Notes under the pieces: model-generated
The model's input: only the letters and a program-made list of their open reading frames with translations
Database searches by the model: none
Told to the model about the DNA's origin: nothing
Assembly: GCF_000003605.2 (NCBI RefSeq)
Contig: NW_003155282.1
Location: 51,309-95,951 of the forward strand
Source: Saccoglossus kowalevskii
Lineage: Eukaryota > Hemichordata > Enteropneusta > Harrimaniidae
Direction of reading: 5' to 3'
Length of the DNA: 44,643 nucleotides
Shown: positions 11,480 through 22,919 of the stretch, piece after piece
Numbering within the stretch: position 1 is the first letter of the stretch
Layout: the number at the start of each line of letters is the position of its first letter
Position numbers and translations under genes: made by a program

Positions 11480-13335
11480 ATAGTTGATATCAGAATAAGT
11501 TGAAATTAGATCAATAACTTGGTTGTAGAGTCTCTAGATGATAACAGATTGAGTTGAATGTAGATCAATACCTTGGTTGTAGAGACTTTTAGATGATAAC
11601 AGATTGAGTTGAATGTAGATCAATAACTTGGAAGTAGAAACTTCTAGATGCTAACTGATTAAGTTGAACGTAGATCAATACCTTGGTTGTAGAGACTTCT
11701 AGATGATAACAGAATGAGTTTTACCTAGATCAATAACTTGGTTAAAGAAACTTCTAGTTGATATCAGAATAAGTTGAATGTAGATCAATGACTTGTATGT
11801 AGAAACTTCTAGATGCTAACTGATTAAGTTGAACGTAGATCAATACCTTAGTTATAGAGACTTCTAGATGATAACAGAATAAATTGAATGTCGACCAATA
11901 ACTTGATTATACAAATTTCTAGATGATAACTGATTAGGTTGAATGTAGATCAATAACTTGGATGTAGAAACTTCTAGTTGATAACAGAATAAGTTTAATG
12001 TAGATCAATAACTTGGTTATAGAAACTTCTAAATGATAACAGAATATAAGTTAAATTTAGATCAATACCTTGGTTGTAGAGACTTCTAGATGATAAGAGA
12101 ATGAGTTGAATGTAGATCAATACCTTGGTTGTAGAGACTTCTAGATGAGAACAGAATGTGTTGAATGTAGATCAATAACTTGTACGTAGAAACTTCTAGT
12201 TGATAACAGAATAAGTTAAATTTAGATCAATAACTTGGATGTAGAAACTTCTAGTTGATAACAGAATAAGTTGAATGTAGATCAATACCTTGGTTGTAGA
12301 GACTTCTAGATGATAACAGAATGAGTTATACCTAGATCAATAACTTGGTTAAAGAAACGTCTAGTTGATATCAGAATAAGTTGAATGTAGATCAATAACT
12401 TGTATGTAGAAACTTCTAGATGCTAACTGATTAAGTTGAACGTAGATCAATACCTTAGTTATAGAGACTTCTAGATGATAACTGATTAAGTTGAATCTAG
12501 ATCAATAACTTGGTTATAGAAACTTTTAGTTGATATCAGAATAATTTGAATGTAGATCAATAATTTGTATGTAGAAACTTCTAGATGCTAACTGATTAAG
12601 TTGAACGTAGATCAATACCTTAGTTATAGAGACTTCTAGATGATAACAGAATAAATTGAATGTAGACCAATAACTTGATTATACAAATTTCTAGATGATA
12701 ACTGATTAGGTTGAATGTAGATCAATAACTTGGTTAAAGAAACTTCTAGTTGATAACAGAATAAGTTGAATGTAGATCAATAACTTGTATGTAGAAACTT
12801 CTAGTTGATAACAGAATAAATTGAATGTAAATCAATAACTTGGTTGTAGAGACTTCTAGATGACAAAAAAATAAGTTGAATTTAGATCAATAACTTGGTT
12901 GTAGAAACCTTTAGATGATAACTAATTAAGTTGATTGGAGATCAATAACTTCAATGTAGAATCTTCTAAATGATAAAAGAATAAGTTGAAATTAGATCAA
13001 TAACTTGGTTGTAGAAACCTCCAGATAATAACTGATTAAGTTGATTGGAGATCAATAACTTTAATGTAGAATCTTCTAAATGATACAGAATAAGTTGAAA
13101 GTAGATCAATAACTTGGTTGTAGAAACTTCTAGTTGATAACAGAGTAAGTCGAATGTAGATCAATAACTTGGTTGTAGAAACTTCTAGTTGATAACAGAG
13201 TAAGCCGAATGTAGATCAATAACTCGGTTGTAGAAACTTCTAGTTGATAACAGAGTAAGTCGAATGTAGATCAATAACTTGGTTATAGAAAACTCTAGAT
13301 GATAACAGAAAAGGTTGTAATTAGATCAATGACTG
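11480..13335. repeat. 55 bp-period tandem array, about 34 units
   Basis: The unit is built from GTTGAATGTAGATCAATAAC, TTGGTTGTAGAAACTTCTAG and TTGATAACAGAATAA. Consecutive GTAGATCAAT starts at 13156 and 13211 give a 55 bp period. Units differ at fixed positions: CTTCTAGATGAT against CTTCTAGTTGAT, GAAACTTC against GAGACTTC, and a GATGCTAACTGATTAAG subtype near 11648, 11814, 12421 and 12586. Ordered blocks of the same variants recur about 607 and 770 bp apart, so the array grew partly by multi-unit duplication. No open frame crosses it. Confidence 0.95.
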
Positions 13336-13689
13336 CTGATACATTACATGTGACAAACGGATATTTGCAATTCGTATGTTTTGATATGTTTTAGTATTGG
13401 GTTCCAGAATATTCTCACACTGATGTATCTGATATCCCGGATAAATCCATTACATCTTGATGACGCTAGTCGCTGTGCGTCATTCGCACATTAGTAGAAT
13501 CTTATAGCATAATATTAATAACAACGTGTTAATATTTTTTATGATAATAACATTCTGGGAATTTTTGTTATTGTTTGGTATACATTGCATGACTTTTCTG
13601 AGATTCGTGTGATATATTTGTCGTAAACTTTTTTCTTATTTGTTCCACTTTTTATTTTTGAAAATCTTAGTCCAAAAGTGTGTAAAAAC
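13336..13689. other. short spacer between the tandem array and the LINE
   Basis: Unique-looking AT-rich sequence. A minus-strand open frame over 13539-13895 is antisense to the LINE start and is not a gene. Confidence 0.5.
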
Positions 13690-13698
13690 ACAACAGTT

Positions 13699-14390
13699 AT
13701 GCAGCAGTCGGAAATAAAAATTTTGACTTTCAATGTTAGGGGATTTGGCCAATTCAGGAAACGTAAGCAAATTTTTAATTGGCTGGCTAAACAGGGCAGT
13801 GATATCATAATGTTGCAAGAAACCCATAGCACAACACAATGTGAAAGTAATTTGGTGTTCAGCCATGGTTCGTCAACCACAATGGGTGATGACAATTTTT
13901 AAAAACATTGACTATGAGATTCAGAAGGTGACCTCTGACCCAGATGGTCGGTATCAGATATTGGATATCACAGTATATGGTAAGCATTTTTTGATTATAA
14001 ATTCCTGTGCCTCCACTTTAGAAAAACAGCACAATATTTATTTTAAAAAGTTACTTAAAGAGGTCCATGATGGTACGTCAGATCCGGAAGTGTGTTTGTT
14101 TTGGGGTGGTGACCATAATTTGGTAACTTTATATCAATAGGGATAGGAAAGCAAGAAACCCTCAGCCATGGCGCAAATCAAACGATCTAATAGTTGAATT
14201 TATGGAGCCGTTGAACTTAACTGGTGTGTGGAGGGCACTCCATCCAAACAAAAGTGCTTTCACTTTCACCCTCAAATAGTGCAGAGTCGTTTGGATTATT
14301 TTATTATTAATGATGCCCTTATGGGATGCATTCAGGAGTCTTCTATTGTTCCCTGTGTCTTGATCGACCACTCTGCAGTTAGTTAAATAT
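13699..14390 (+). pseudogene. LINE endonuclease domain, broken
   Basis: Starting at the ATG at 13699, the frame reads IKILTFNVRGFG and then IIMLQETHS, the first two signature blocks of LINE endonucleases, with the catalytic Glu in LQETHS. A frameshift near 13850-13900 moves the reading to a second frame holding WGGDHNLV, the equivalent of the usual GDFN block with Phe changed to His. Further pieces, ALHPNKSAFTF and then LDYFIINDAL and DHSAV, correspond to the final endonuclease blocks, again with breaks between them. The protein cannot be functional. Confidence 0.85.
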
Positions 14391-14399
14391 TCAATATGA

Positions 14400-15350
14400 A
14401 GAAACAACCAAAGGGCCTTCCTATTGGAAGTTGAACACTAATTTGTTAAGGAACTCTGACTATATTGAGTTAATTTAGGAAACAATTCCAGACTGGGTTG
14501 GGGAAGGGTCGGTACTGAGTGATGCACGGGATTATGGGATTGGCTGAAATACTGTATTAAAAAAACAAGCATACAGTACAGTGAGAAAAAATGAAGCGAG
14601 GAAACAAAAAAATTATAGATCCGGAAAAAACGATGGCGAATACTGAATCACAAATTGGGGAAAATCCAACTGAAAATGGAGTGCAGCAGAATGACAAAAT
14701 CAGGCAACTTATTGGAAACTCTGTGGTTAATTCATTGAATACTGCTTTTGAGAAGAGCCAGCTATCCCCAACACAACAACAATGGGCAATCACTTTATTA
14801 GGAAAACGGAAAGGACAGGAGATTTAAAAAAAGTACAAGCGCCTGGCCAAGCGATTGGAAAAAATCTTTCTTCACTCTTACATGAAAATCAGTCGGCCTT
14901 TGTGAAAAATCGACTCATTGCGGATGGGGTGAGATTGGCTAAAAACATTCTAGATTATTCAGATGAATAGAAAATACCGGGAATTTTATTGAATATCGAT
15001 ACAGAAAAGGCATTTGACACAGTTGAATGGGATTTTCTATACAAAACACCGGAAGCCTTCAATTTTGGAACTCATTTTACTCAAAAAGTCTGTACTACTG
15101 TACAAAAATATTTCTAGTTGTGTCATGCACAATGGTACAAGCACTGGCTATTTCCCACTTCACAGAGGTGTGAGGCAAGGGGGTCCCATATCACCCATGC
15201 TTTTTATTTTGGCCTTAGATGACTTGTTTTCTATGGGATGTACCCTACTGTCATCGCCTGTTTGAGAAACTTAAGCACTTTCGGATAATCTCAGGTTTAG
15301 CAGTGAACAAATTGGAAAGTGAGGCTGGGCAAATGGAAACATAGAAAAGA
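14400..15350 (+). pseudogene. LINE linker and reverse transcriptase domain, broken, lacking the YxDD box
   Basis: The linker retains a WKLNTN-like block near 14430 and a long Lys/Glu-rich segment at 14590-14820. RT blocks follow: ENQSAFVKNRLIADGVRL near 14885-14938, then IDTEKAFDTVEWDFL near 14997-15041 (motif A, with its Asp), and RGVRQGGPISPMLFILALD near 15165-15221 (motif B). Reading then jumps to LFEKLKHFRIISGLAVNK near 15260, so the segment that should contain the catalytic YxDD motif C has been deleted. Several in-frame stops are present. Confidence 0.85.
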
Positions 15351-15479
15351 TAAGCCCTTACGCATCAGTTTGCCTAACGCTATCAATAAAATTGTGGGTA
15401 TCTACATTTCGTACGATAAAAAATGACATCCAGAATGAATTGGGCTTCCCCATTATAATCTCTGAAGTCATCAATTAAA

Positions 15480-16096
15480 TTTTGGAAAAGAAGAAATTTG
15501 AGCCTGTTAGGTAAAGTGCAAATTATTAAAGCATTGGATATATCCAGAGTGCTATATGAAAAATATGACTGAGCCTACTACTGAAGTTTTGAAGAACTGA
15601 TAGGATTGCCAGGAAGACAGCAATTGGTGGCATTGAAAAGGAAACTTAACAGCTTCCACCACAGTATGCTGAAAACCTGGCAGTCGGTGAGGGACTACTC
15701 CCCGAGCATATCCTGAATCAAATAATATGGAATAACAAAAATCTTTTGATTGCTGATAACAGTTTTTATTACAAAGAATTTTATGATGTGAGGATTCACT
15801 ATGTGGGGCAACTTTTCAAAAACATATATTAGATTGGAATGAAATGATGAACAAAGGTGTCCCAAAGCACATGTTTTTGAAATGGTACGATAGTATATCA
15901 TCAGTACCTTCAGGGTTGAAGAGAGGTGTGGAAATGCAATATTTTGATATTGTGGGACAGGAACAGATGATTGGGGTAACATTTGTTGATTTGCATATTC
16001 ACCTAAATCAATGTACAGCAAAGCAAGTTGTTAAGGGTATTGTTTCACAAAGTTTTATTCCCCCACATTCGGGGGAGGTCATTTCAGAATTGCTGG

Positions 16097-16128
<32 letters not shown>

Positions 16129-16500
16129 GGTTGGGAAACTATCTACAAATTACCGTTCACTTGTTTCGGAAGGCATTTTCTTAGCGATGGGGAAAACATA
16201 TAGGGTTGAGAAATACTTTGACGTGACAATTTTGTTGGGGATTCCCATGAGCCATTGTTGCTTAATTTTATTTTATTTATATCTGCAAATGTATTGGAAA
16301 ATTCCATAATTCAAACATTTTAAACCTATTGTTCGAAATAGTCACATGACTGAATACGTTATTGCCAATAAAAAGGAGAAATTAAATGCACATATTAAGA
16401 AATGGGGTAAATTTCTGACTGTATTGACTATGTACTATTTCATATGAGATTTATGTAAAACTGAAATTGATGTTTTAAGAGACTTGACTCAATAAAAAAT
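15480..16500 (+). pseudogene. LINE C-terminal region, broken
   Basis: Blocks such as SIKFWKRRNLSLLGKVQIIKAL near 15474-15540 and a stretch ending in MNKGVPKHMFLKWYDSIS near 15846-15900 match the region after the RT domain in L1/Tx1-type elements. A late IANKKEKLNAHIKKWGKFL-like segment lies near 16360-16420. Frames change repeatedly. Confidence 0.7.
16097..16123. repeat. (GA)n dinucleotide repeat
   Basis: An uninterrupted GA run inside the LINE 3' part. It probably expanded after insertion, since it interrupts the LINE reading frame. Confidence 0.95.
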
Positions 16501-16520
16501 ATCTTCAAATAAAAAAAAGA

Positions 16521-18229
16521 GGCAGAGCTGTCCAGGTACCGTTTGTATTTGTATGGCATAAATATCCTGAAATTTTACTCCTCTGTGTTTTCCTCATGGC
16601 TCAGTGTTACATGTATTAAAAATTTACAGTAAGAAATAAACGAAAGAAAAAACAACAACTATCGGCTACTATAATTTAATCATTATTTCCAGTTCAGTAC
16701 ACAAATTAGGAGTATGTAACACCACGGTGGTTAACAGATCGGCAGTAAATTATGCACAAATTCAAGATAAACACGGTAGTATTACGCTCCGCTTGCGTCA
16801 TCATCGCTGTGTATTCTTTATTTGTCGCCAGATTAGAAGATTATTCTTGTCACGGTCGACATCTCGCTCAATTGCGTTGTTACTACACAGATTGGAAGAT
16901 CCGGGCACCGTAAAATGAGACGGAAAATGATTCCGGAAAATGTGTTTCATGCTACACTTTGTTTCCATGGAAATATTTAATGTGTGAAGCCGATATTCCC
17001 CGTCAAATGAAACGGGCTAATTACTTAGATCCCTCATACAAATACAGCCGCAGACCTCCGAGAGATGCTCCGTATTAGGGAGTTCGTTGAATGAGGTGGA
17101 AGGGTGGTGTTCTATGCCTTTCGTGTTGTGAGTTGTCCGAAAATGCCAGGTTTGTCGGTAGTTAGAAATGAAAACATTGTTTGTACGGGGATTTACGGGG
17201 TCGTCGGAAAACAAACATAAAGAAATGCTGATATGGTATGTAAGAACGCTTCTGGAACTACGTAGATGCTTTTATGCATACTCTTTTCTTTTCTCGTGAG
17301 AACTTTCGGCACTTTTCCCACTTAGAGTGTACACGTGAAGACGCGATAAGGGGGAATAGGGCGGGATTCAGTGCCTGACGACCACAACAAACCGACCGAG
17401 TCTCTCTAGCCATCAACTATTCCACAGATTATTCTCTCTAACAATTCCAGTTTTTGTTATTTCTATTCTTTATTTTCAACATATCTTGTAAATTTACGGA
17501 TAGCTCTTCCGTTGTCAGTGTTTAGATAAAAGGAATCGGAATGAAAAGTATGTGGCATCTTCCGCAATGCTAATTCGATTGGCTCGCGCACCAACAATCA
17601 CTTTAAATACGACTGATGCCGTGGACTTTTTTCCTCGATCGTATGACTGGTTGTCACAGCTAAATGGAAACAGTAATGAAGCCAATTTAATTGAAAACTC
17701 GTCAGTCAATTGATTAAAACGGAAAGGTGGGCCCGATAAGTCGAATAGGTGAACTTGACAATATCGCGACATGTAATAATGTACGGAACAAAGCAAGCAG
17801 TAAATGCTGGCGACACATCCATCGGCCCAAGAGAGACTCTAATCGCCAGGACGTGAAGTTGAAAGGCAGTGCATCTGACCGTACGTACAAGACATCCATT
17901 ACACCAATATTAATTCAATTTATATTAGAACCTGTCAACCTTGTGACCAACGTACGAAACCTGTAAATTGATGAGTTGGAATGTCCGAAGTAACTGATCA
18001 ACAGCTGCCGCGGACTGCTATACCTGTTTCCACGTTTCTAGCGCGTCGCCAAGTGATGCGTGAACGCTACGAGTGTGTCACAGCATCTAAGCGATGCCGA
18101 CAATGACGTTCAATGGGAAATTCATTTAACACAAGAGAATTGCTATCGGTTACAGATTACATTGCTAATAGATGGTCTGAAGACTAATGTATTTCTAATG
18201 AGTTTAAGTCGGGATCCCGGTTGAATGTT
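16521..18229. other. intergenic, no recognised gene
   Basis: Moderately CpG-containing unique sequence. An ATG-started minus frame at 17017-17214 (65 codons, beginning MFSDDPVNPRTNN) has unbiased composition but matches no family I know. A CACGTG box lies near 17332. Nothing else could be supported. Confidence 0.4.
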
Positions 18230-18519
18230 TCAACTGCGAAATACGAACGTAGAAAGTGAAGCAAACGAAGGTGTATGCGTTGATTCCGGCGAGCACGAAC
18301 ACATTTGAATCATAGTTTACTTGTATCATGTCGCTGAAATGAAAATTCGTTTTGAAAATTCGCATATTTTCGGAAAAACAAACGCGCTGGAAAAACACAA
18401 CTGCGAGTAGAAAGCAAAGGGAGAATATTCTGACCCAGCACAACCTTCGAATCTCTACGAGCATGATGATACCGTCATATGTGAATCCAGTGGGTGGAGC
18501 AGCGCCCTCAAACTTAATA
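18230..18519 (-). pseudogene. possible GABA-B-receptor-like (class C GPCR) TM1-TM2 exon or remnant
   Basis: On the minus strand the frame opens after a possible acceptor (...GGACACAG at 18530-18520) and reads IKFEGAAPPTGF, then a hydrophobic segment IFSLCFLLAVVFF (TM1-like), a basic short loop, and NVFVLAGINAYTFVCFTFYV (TM2-like). The I-K-F-x-G-x-x-P-P entry, the distance to a Gly-centred TM2 and the Y three residues after that Gly fit class C receptors of the GABA-B type, whose proteins carry IRFQGxxPP before TM1. The frame stays open for 98 codons after the acceptor. No good donor is seen at the 3' end and no neighbouring exon was recognised, so it could be a lone degenerate exon, a diverged receptor, or chance. 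The match is from memory of the family, without an alignment. Confidence 0.3.
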
Positions 18520-18550
18520 CTGTGTCCGTTTACGGGGAAGGGTGATTTGA

Positions 18551-18568
18551 GGGGGGGGGGAATTTCGT

Positions 18569-18614
<46 letters not shown>
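18551..18614. repeat. G10 run followed by (TA)n microsatellite
   Basis: Ten G residues at 18551-18560 are followed by about 22 TA units at 18571-18614. Frames across it give Ile-Tyr repeats that are artefacts. Confidence 0.97.
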
Positions 18615-18615
<1 letters not shown>

Positions 18616-21600
18616 TGTATATTGTTTTATGAACAGGTGAGGGTACTTGCCGTTCAGAAGTCGACATGTCTGTATATTTTCGGAAAGTTCTAAAAATCGA
18701 CGTTGCATGTCAGTGTTAAACGAAGCATTAAGAACGGTTCAAAACTATTGAATCTAATTGGAGTAAACATACAGTAAACATTAATCAACCTTAGGACAAC
18801 AATGTAATCTCTGGGGGCACCGATTGTTGGAATTGTTTATATAATTTGTAATATTCATTAACAACAGGTATTTTTCAATGACTACTGAGTTCGTTTAATT
18901 CGAGACGTGGTTATTTTTGTAAATTCGCTAACACGCAGATCACTCTGTTCTCAGCTCAATTAATTCATATGTTTAGCCTCGGGTACTCAGGTAGTGGTCA
19001 ACATTGGTGATAAATATTGTTCACTGAATCAGACAAGGCAGCGCAATAGTATTCGCTCCTAGGCGAGTTTGTCAGCATAGTGTTGGCTGTGGTTATCGTT
19101 GTCTGGCAGAATGAGCACGAGTACACTCACCGAGTTTTGTCGGTGATGTAGAAATGATACATTATCATCCACCCGGACTGCGCACACATACCAAGTTGTT
19201 CTTTTGCAGTGCGTATGTTACGTACCGTGACGTACGCAGTACAATTGCTGGGATAGGCCGATCAGGCGGTCAGTGCGGCGGGGCACGCCATGCAGTATGG
19301 GCTATCGCTCTTATAGAGATACTGGTGGATAAATCAACCTCTGGAATTGCTGTCCGACTCATTAACTAGTTTGGTTTTATTGTCGACTTGAGGCGATTGT
19401 ATCTTAAACTTTGATTGTCGGTGTAATTTCCTTCTCATTTGACGCGAGTTCTGGAGGTCGAAAGGCCTGTCGTCAAATTTGAAATACCTATTATATACGC
19501 AGAACTATACTCCTTGAAATACGTAGGGCGGGGGTCTAATGAATGTATCGGCGACCCTTGGGGCCAACTATGACCACTTTAGGTCATTTACAAATCACAT
19601 GGTTTAGTAGGGACAAAATAGCGAAACTCGCCAATGCATGGTACAGTTTTGGACGTTCATATAGGCAGTTATATCAGCGTATGTGCAAATCGGTCGGTGT
19701 GACCACTGGTTAAAAAAGCCGATGCTCTCGCTAGAAATCTTATTTCAACGTCGCTTATTACTATTCCCTTATGTTGCAATCCGGTTACAATGTGGAGTTG
19801 ATTTTAAATTGGTAATTGACCATATACATGATACTTCGACCCCCGTGGAGCTTGTGTATTATTGTAACAAGTTCGATGACCGGGAAAGGACAATTTAACG
19901 GAATCGCCATTTCCTGCTGAGAAAAAACGAGAAAAAAACGTAACAAAACATGAACACGATAATTCATTACAAGTGACACACAAAAAAAGGGACAGATGCT
20001 ACGACCTCGGCCGGGCGAAGACCTGAGACATTGCCATAGCAACGCTGAACTTTCCATGCCCGGAATGTAACTAATGTGAGTGACGGATGGCGATTGGTGG
20101 TTATCATAACACTGTGCGTATGATATCATTTACAGGAAATGTACACGGGACGGCATGAATGTGATTAATACCAGTTTTCTATGACGTATCACTTTCTAAT
20201 GCATAGCCTATTAGTACCGGCTGATTCGAGACAGCCTTGTGTTTACACGGCCGATTAGCCGTGGCTAAAAGGTGTCGGACTCACTTTTAAGAATCAATAA
20301 ATAAACATGATTACTACTGAAAGAAAGGACTCGTTTAAAATGTATGACTTGTGTTGAATACACCATGGATGTACTACCAATGTGTTCAACCGCTCACTGC
20401 CGTAAGAACCTTGAAAATCAATTTCGGTAATTTTCAAGTTGGCAAAAGAAAGACGAGGGGGTCTGTGTTGTACTGACTATCCACCCTATTCTGACAGAAA
20501 CTAATGAGCATCCACGGTTTCGTGATAGAGGAGGTATCACGGGGTTGTAGGTTATCAAGAATAGGTGTTCACGGTGTGAAAACTGCTATACATATATACT
20601 AGTACTACGAAACTACAGACATCCACGTATAAACTATGATGCAAATATTCAATAAAACGAAAACCATTTATAAAAACAAAATCAAATGTTTGTAAATGTG
20701 TTTGAACTATTTACCGCGCAGGCTTGTGCCGTCTAGCAAGCGGCAAATAGTTTTTTTCGATTAAAAATATGAATTCATGGTCTCAGTCAACGAAAAATAT
20801 TAGAAAATTGAACAATTTTCATTTTCAAATATGAACCTTCTGGCGCATATTTCGCACGGTTGGAATTCTTCAAAATTGTGCGCAATTAACGGAGGGAGTG
20901 TTTCTTGAATGTGGCTATTAAAAGCCGGTATTCCAAGACGCAGGAAGGGGTAATATCATTGTAACACATGAAATTCTCATTAACCTTGTTTAGTGCTGTA
21001 CTGATGTATCCCACGTGCTTTCTGTTAGACGGTCTAAATTGCGGAGAGATTCAGCTTGGTGTGAATTATTAACAGTGGCAGGCTTTGCTTTCCGTCTTAA
21101 AACGGTTTAATGAAAACAATCATACGTATCGCAAAGCGCAATTGAGTAGTGACATTATTGCTGGCGTTTATAGTGATTGTTGTCAGTTCTAATAGAGAGG
21201 ACCGCGCTTCATGTGTCATTACTATTTCGATGGGCAATTTATCTCTGATTACGTTCCAGACGGTGGTAGGTGTACACTGTATGTGTGAATCGGCGCAAAC
21301 GAGCTGTTCACTCTAAAGGGAAAACTCCACTTGTAAGTTTAAATTATTCGCTTCTCAGAATGGCAATATCGATTAACGGTTATATCCGTGACGTCTTGCT
21401 TAGGTTAAGTCGCAATTGTCCCGTATTTATTTGAAAGTTTCTTCGTCGTTTATATTGGCATAATCGGATATGAATTTTAACTGCGTCTTTGAACAATCGC
21501 GTCATATTATATTATGCGGCCCATCACACGAATCACTGACCACAAACAAGCAAACATCCACTTAGAACTTACGTATTAATATTTGACCATGAAGGGGTTG

Positions 21601-21767
21601 ATTGTACCTTTTTTTTAGAAAAAAAAAATGCTCCACTGCACATTCTTCGTTTTTGTATTGGGATATTTCCTGATGGCGACGACATATTTAGCGAACACCC
21701 TTCATCGCAACATCGATACTCGTATACTCTCGTCACCCGTTCATCGCGGTGCATGGCAATTATGCAT
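18615..21767. other. intergenic, with a hairpin at 20705-20752
   Basis: No gene recognised. AACTATTTACCGC (20705-20717) pairs with GCGGCAAATAGTT (20740-20752), one mismatch in 13. A splice-donor-like CTCGGTGAGTG on the minus strand lies near 19133-19123 after a frame with no known similarity. A plus frame near 19290-19340 reads HAVWAIALIEILVDK, faintly like the YDAVWAIAL block of GABA-B ligand domains, but its surroundings do not fit. Confidence 0.4.
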
Positions 21768-22400
21768 TAAGCGCGTACACGGCATCACAGTACTGCATAC
21801 ATGTATACACATCGTGGTGGCATCGGATCACGCAGCGCACATACTGAATCGCACTACGATATCTGCACATTACGTTGTTCTTGAATCACACACCACACAC
21901 ACTGCATCACATAACAATATCTGCACATTACGTTGTTCTTGAATCACACCACACACACACTGCATCACATAACAATATCTGCACATCTTGGTGGCAATGA
22001 AGCTTTCAGTGCATACCCTGCATTGCATTGCAATGTAATATAGAAATCACGTATAGCATACACTATACATCGATCTGCGGTATCTACTGACCTTACTGTA
22101 GAAATGACATCGCATCGCGTAACGCTATCTGCACATCTTGGTGGTAATGTAGCTTTCAGTGCAAAAAAATCTGCATTGCACTGTAATATATATAAATAAA
22201 TTATAGTATACACTGCATCGATATGCGATATCTCCACCTCACTATGAAAATTAAACATTCATCGCATCACGTAACGATATCTGCACATCATGTTCGGCAA
22301 TGTAGTATTCAGAGCATATGCAGCATCACACTACGACATTTGCACATTATGATGGCATTGGATCATTCACCACGTGCATTGCATCACACTGAATCTCACT
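21768..22400. repeat. degenerate tandem repeat, ATCTGCACAT family
   Basis: Related units contain GCATCACRTAACRATATCTG followed by CACATTACGTTGTTC or CACATCTTGGTGGYAATG. Units of about 56-58 bp occur at 21848-21975. Longer units of about 130 bp, which also carry AGCTTTCAGTGCA and ATAGYATACACT, occur at 21975-22250. The array is clearly older and more diverged than the arrays at 11.5-13.3 kb and at the window end. Confidence 0.75.
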
Positions 22401-22544
22401 TTAAACACTAGGTGCATGTGATTTGAGATATTTTAATGTGTGACACAAAGATACAATTTCCTAAAACCCGAAAGACTGTATTTAATTTTCCCTGTAACAT
22501 AAAGTCACGTAATGTAAAACAAAACGACATCGTTTTTATTTTTC

Positions 22545-22738
22545 AGTAAGAGTACTGTAAATGCATTAATTATTCATTGTAATTTCGATAGTTACACTGA
22601 TAAGTAAAATTCGTTAAATTAAATCCGCATGAATATGTAAAATACAAATAGAAGCCATCGTTTCTCTGCTAAATTCGTGAACTTAAAACCTAGCGAAATT
22701 ACTTAAACATCAATATAGTGAAATTAAATGCTAGTGTG
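22545..22738. repeat. decayed MITE-like sequence with TACTGTAAATGCATTAAT start
   Basis: The stretch has a TACTGTAAATGCATTAAT opening and recurring AAATTCGTGAACTTAAAACC, GCGAAATTAC and GTGAAATTAAATGCTAG blocks. I recall similar non-autonomous elements as common in marine invertebrate genomes. No coding capacity. The neighbouring 181 bp foldback begins exactly where this pattern ends. Confidence 0.4.
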
Positions 22739-22919
22739 GACTTGCATACAGTCTCTTGTTTATTTGTTGTTTTTTCAATGAAATAAAATATCATGGGAGT
22801 GTGTAAATAGCGAAAGCCGGGTTACAGCGAAATAACCCGACTTTCGCAATTTTATACTCTTCCATATTTTATTTATTGAAACAAACAACAAATAGACAAG
22901 ACGAGACTGTATGCAAGTC
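22739..22919. repeat. 181 bp foldback element (long imperfect palindrome)
   Basis: The left arm starts GACTTGCATACAGTCTC and the right arm ends GAGACTGTATGCAAGTC. The arms stay complementary nearly to the centre, where GCGAAAGCCGGGTTA faces TAACCCGACTTTCGC around a short ACAGCGAAA loop. Mismatches and one or two small indels occur, as in an ageing palindrome. No target-site duplication is evident. It could be a small MITE or a genomic palindrome; single-stranded it would form a long hairpin. Confidence 0.85.

Larger units (their letters stand above)
13690..16520 (+). mobile_element. degenerate non-LTR retrotransposon (L1/Tx1-like LINE), 5' and internally damaged
   Basis: Remnants of one LINE polyprotein run in order along the plus strand: an apurinic-type endonuclease, a linker, a reverse transcriptase, and a C-terminal region that includes the common FWKRRNLSLLGKVQIIKA block. 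The 3' end shows CAATAAAAAATATCTTC followed by an A-rich tail near 16508-16518, as expected for target-primed insertion. Many stops and frameshifts show it is inactive. The style of the motifs points to the L1/Tx1 group. A (GA)n run lies inside the 3' part. Confidence 0.9.

Noticed and set aside
13690-16520. Active LINE
   Set aside because: Frameshifts and stops occur in every domain and the catalytic YxDD segment is missing.
18514-18708. Ile-Tyr repeat frames on both strands
   Set aside because: Produced by the (TA)n microsatellite.
19154-19369. Plus-strand frame with HAVWAIALIEIL, resembling a GABA-B ligand-domain block
   Set aside because: Only about eight residues agree, the preceding residues do not fit the family, and the strand is opposite to the better TM exon candidate.
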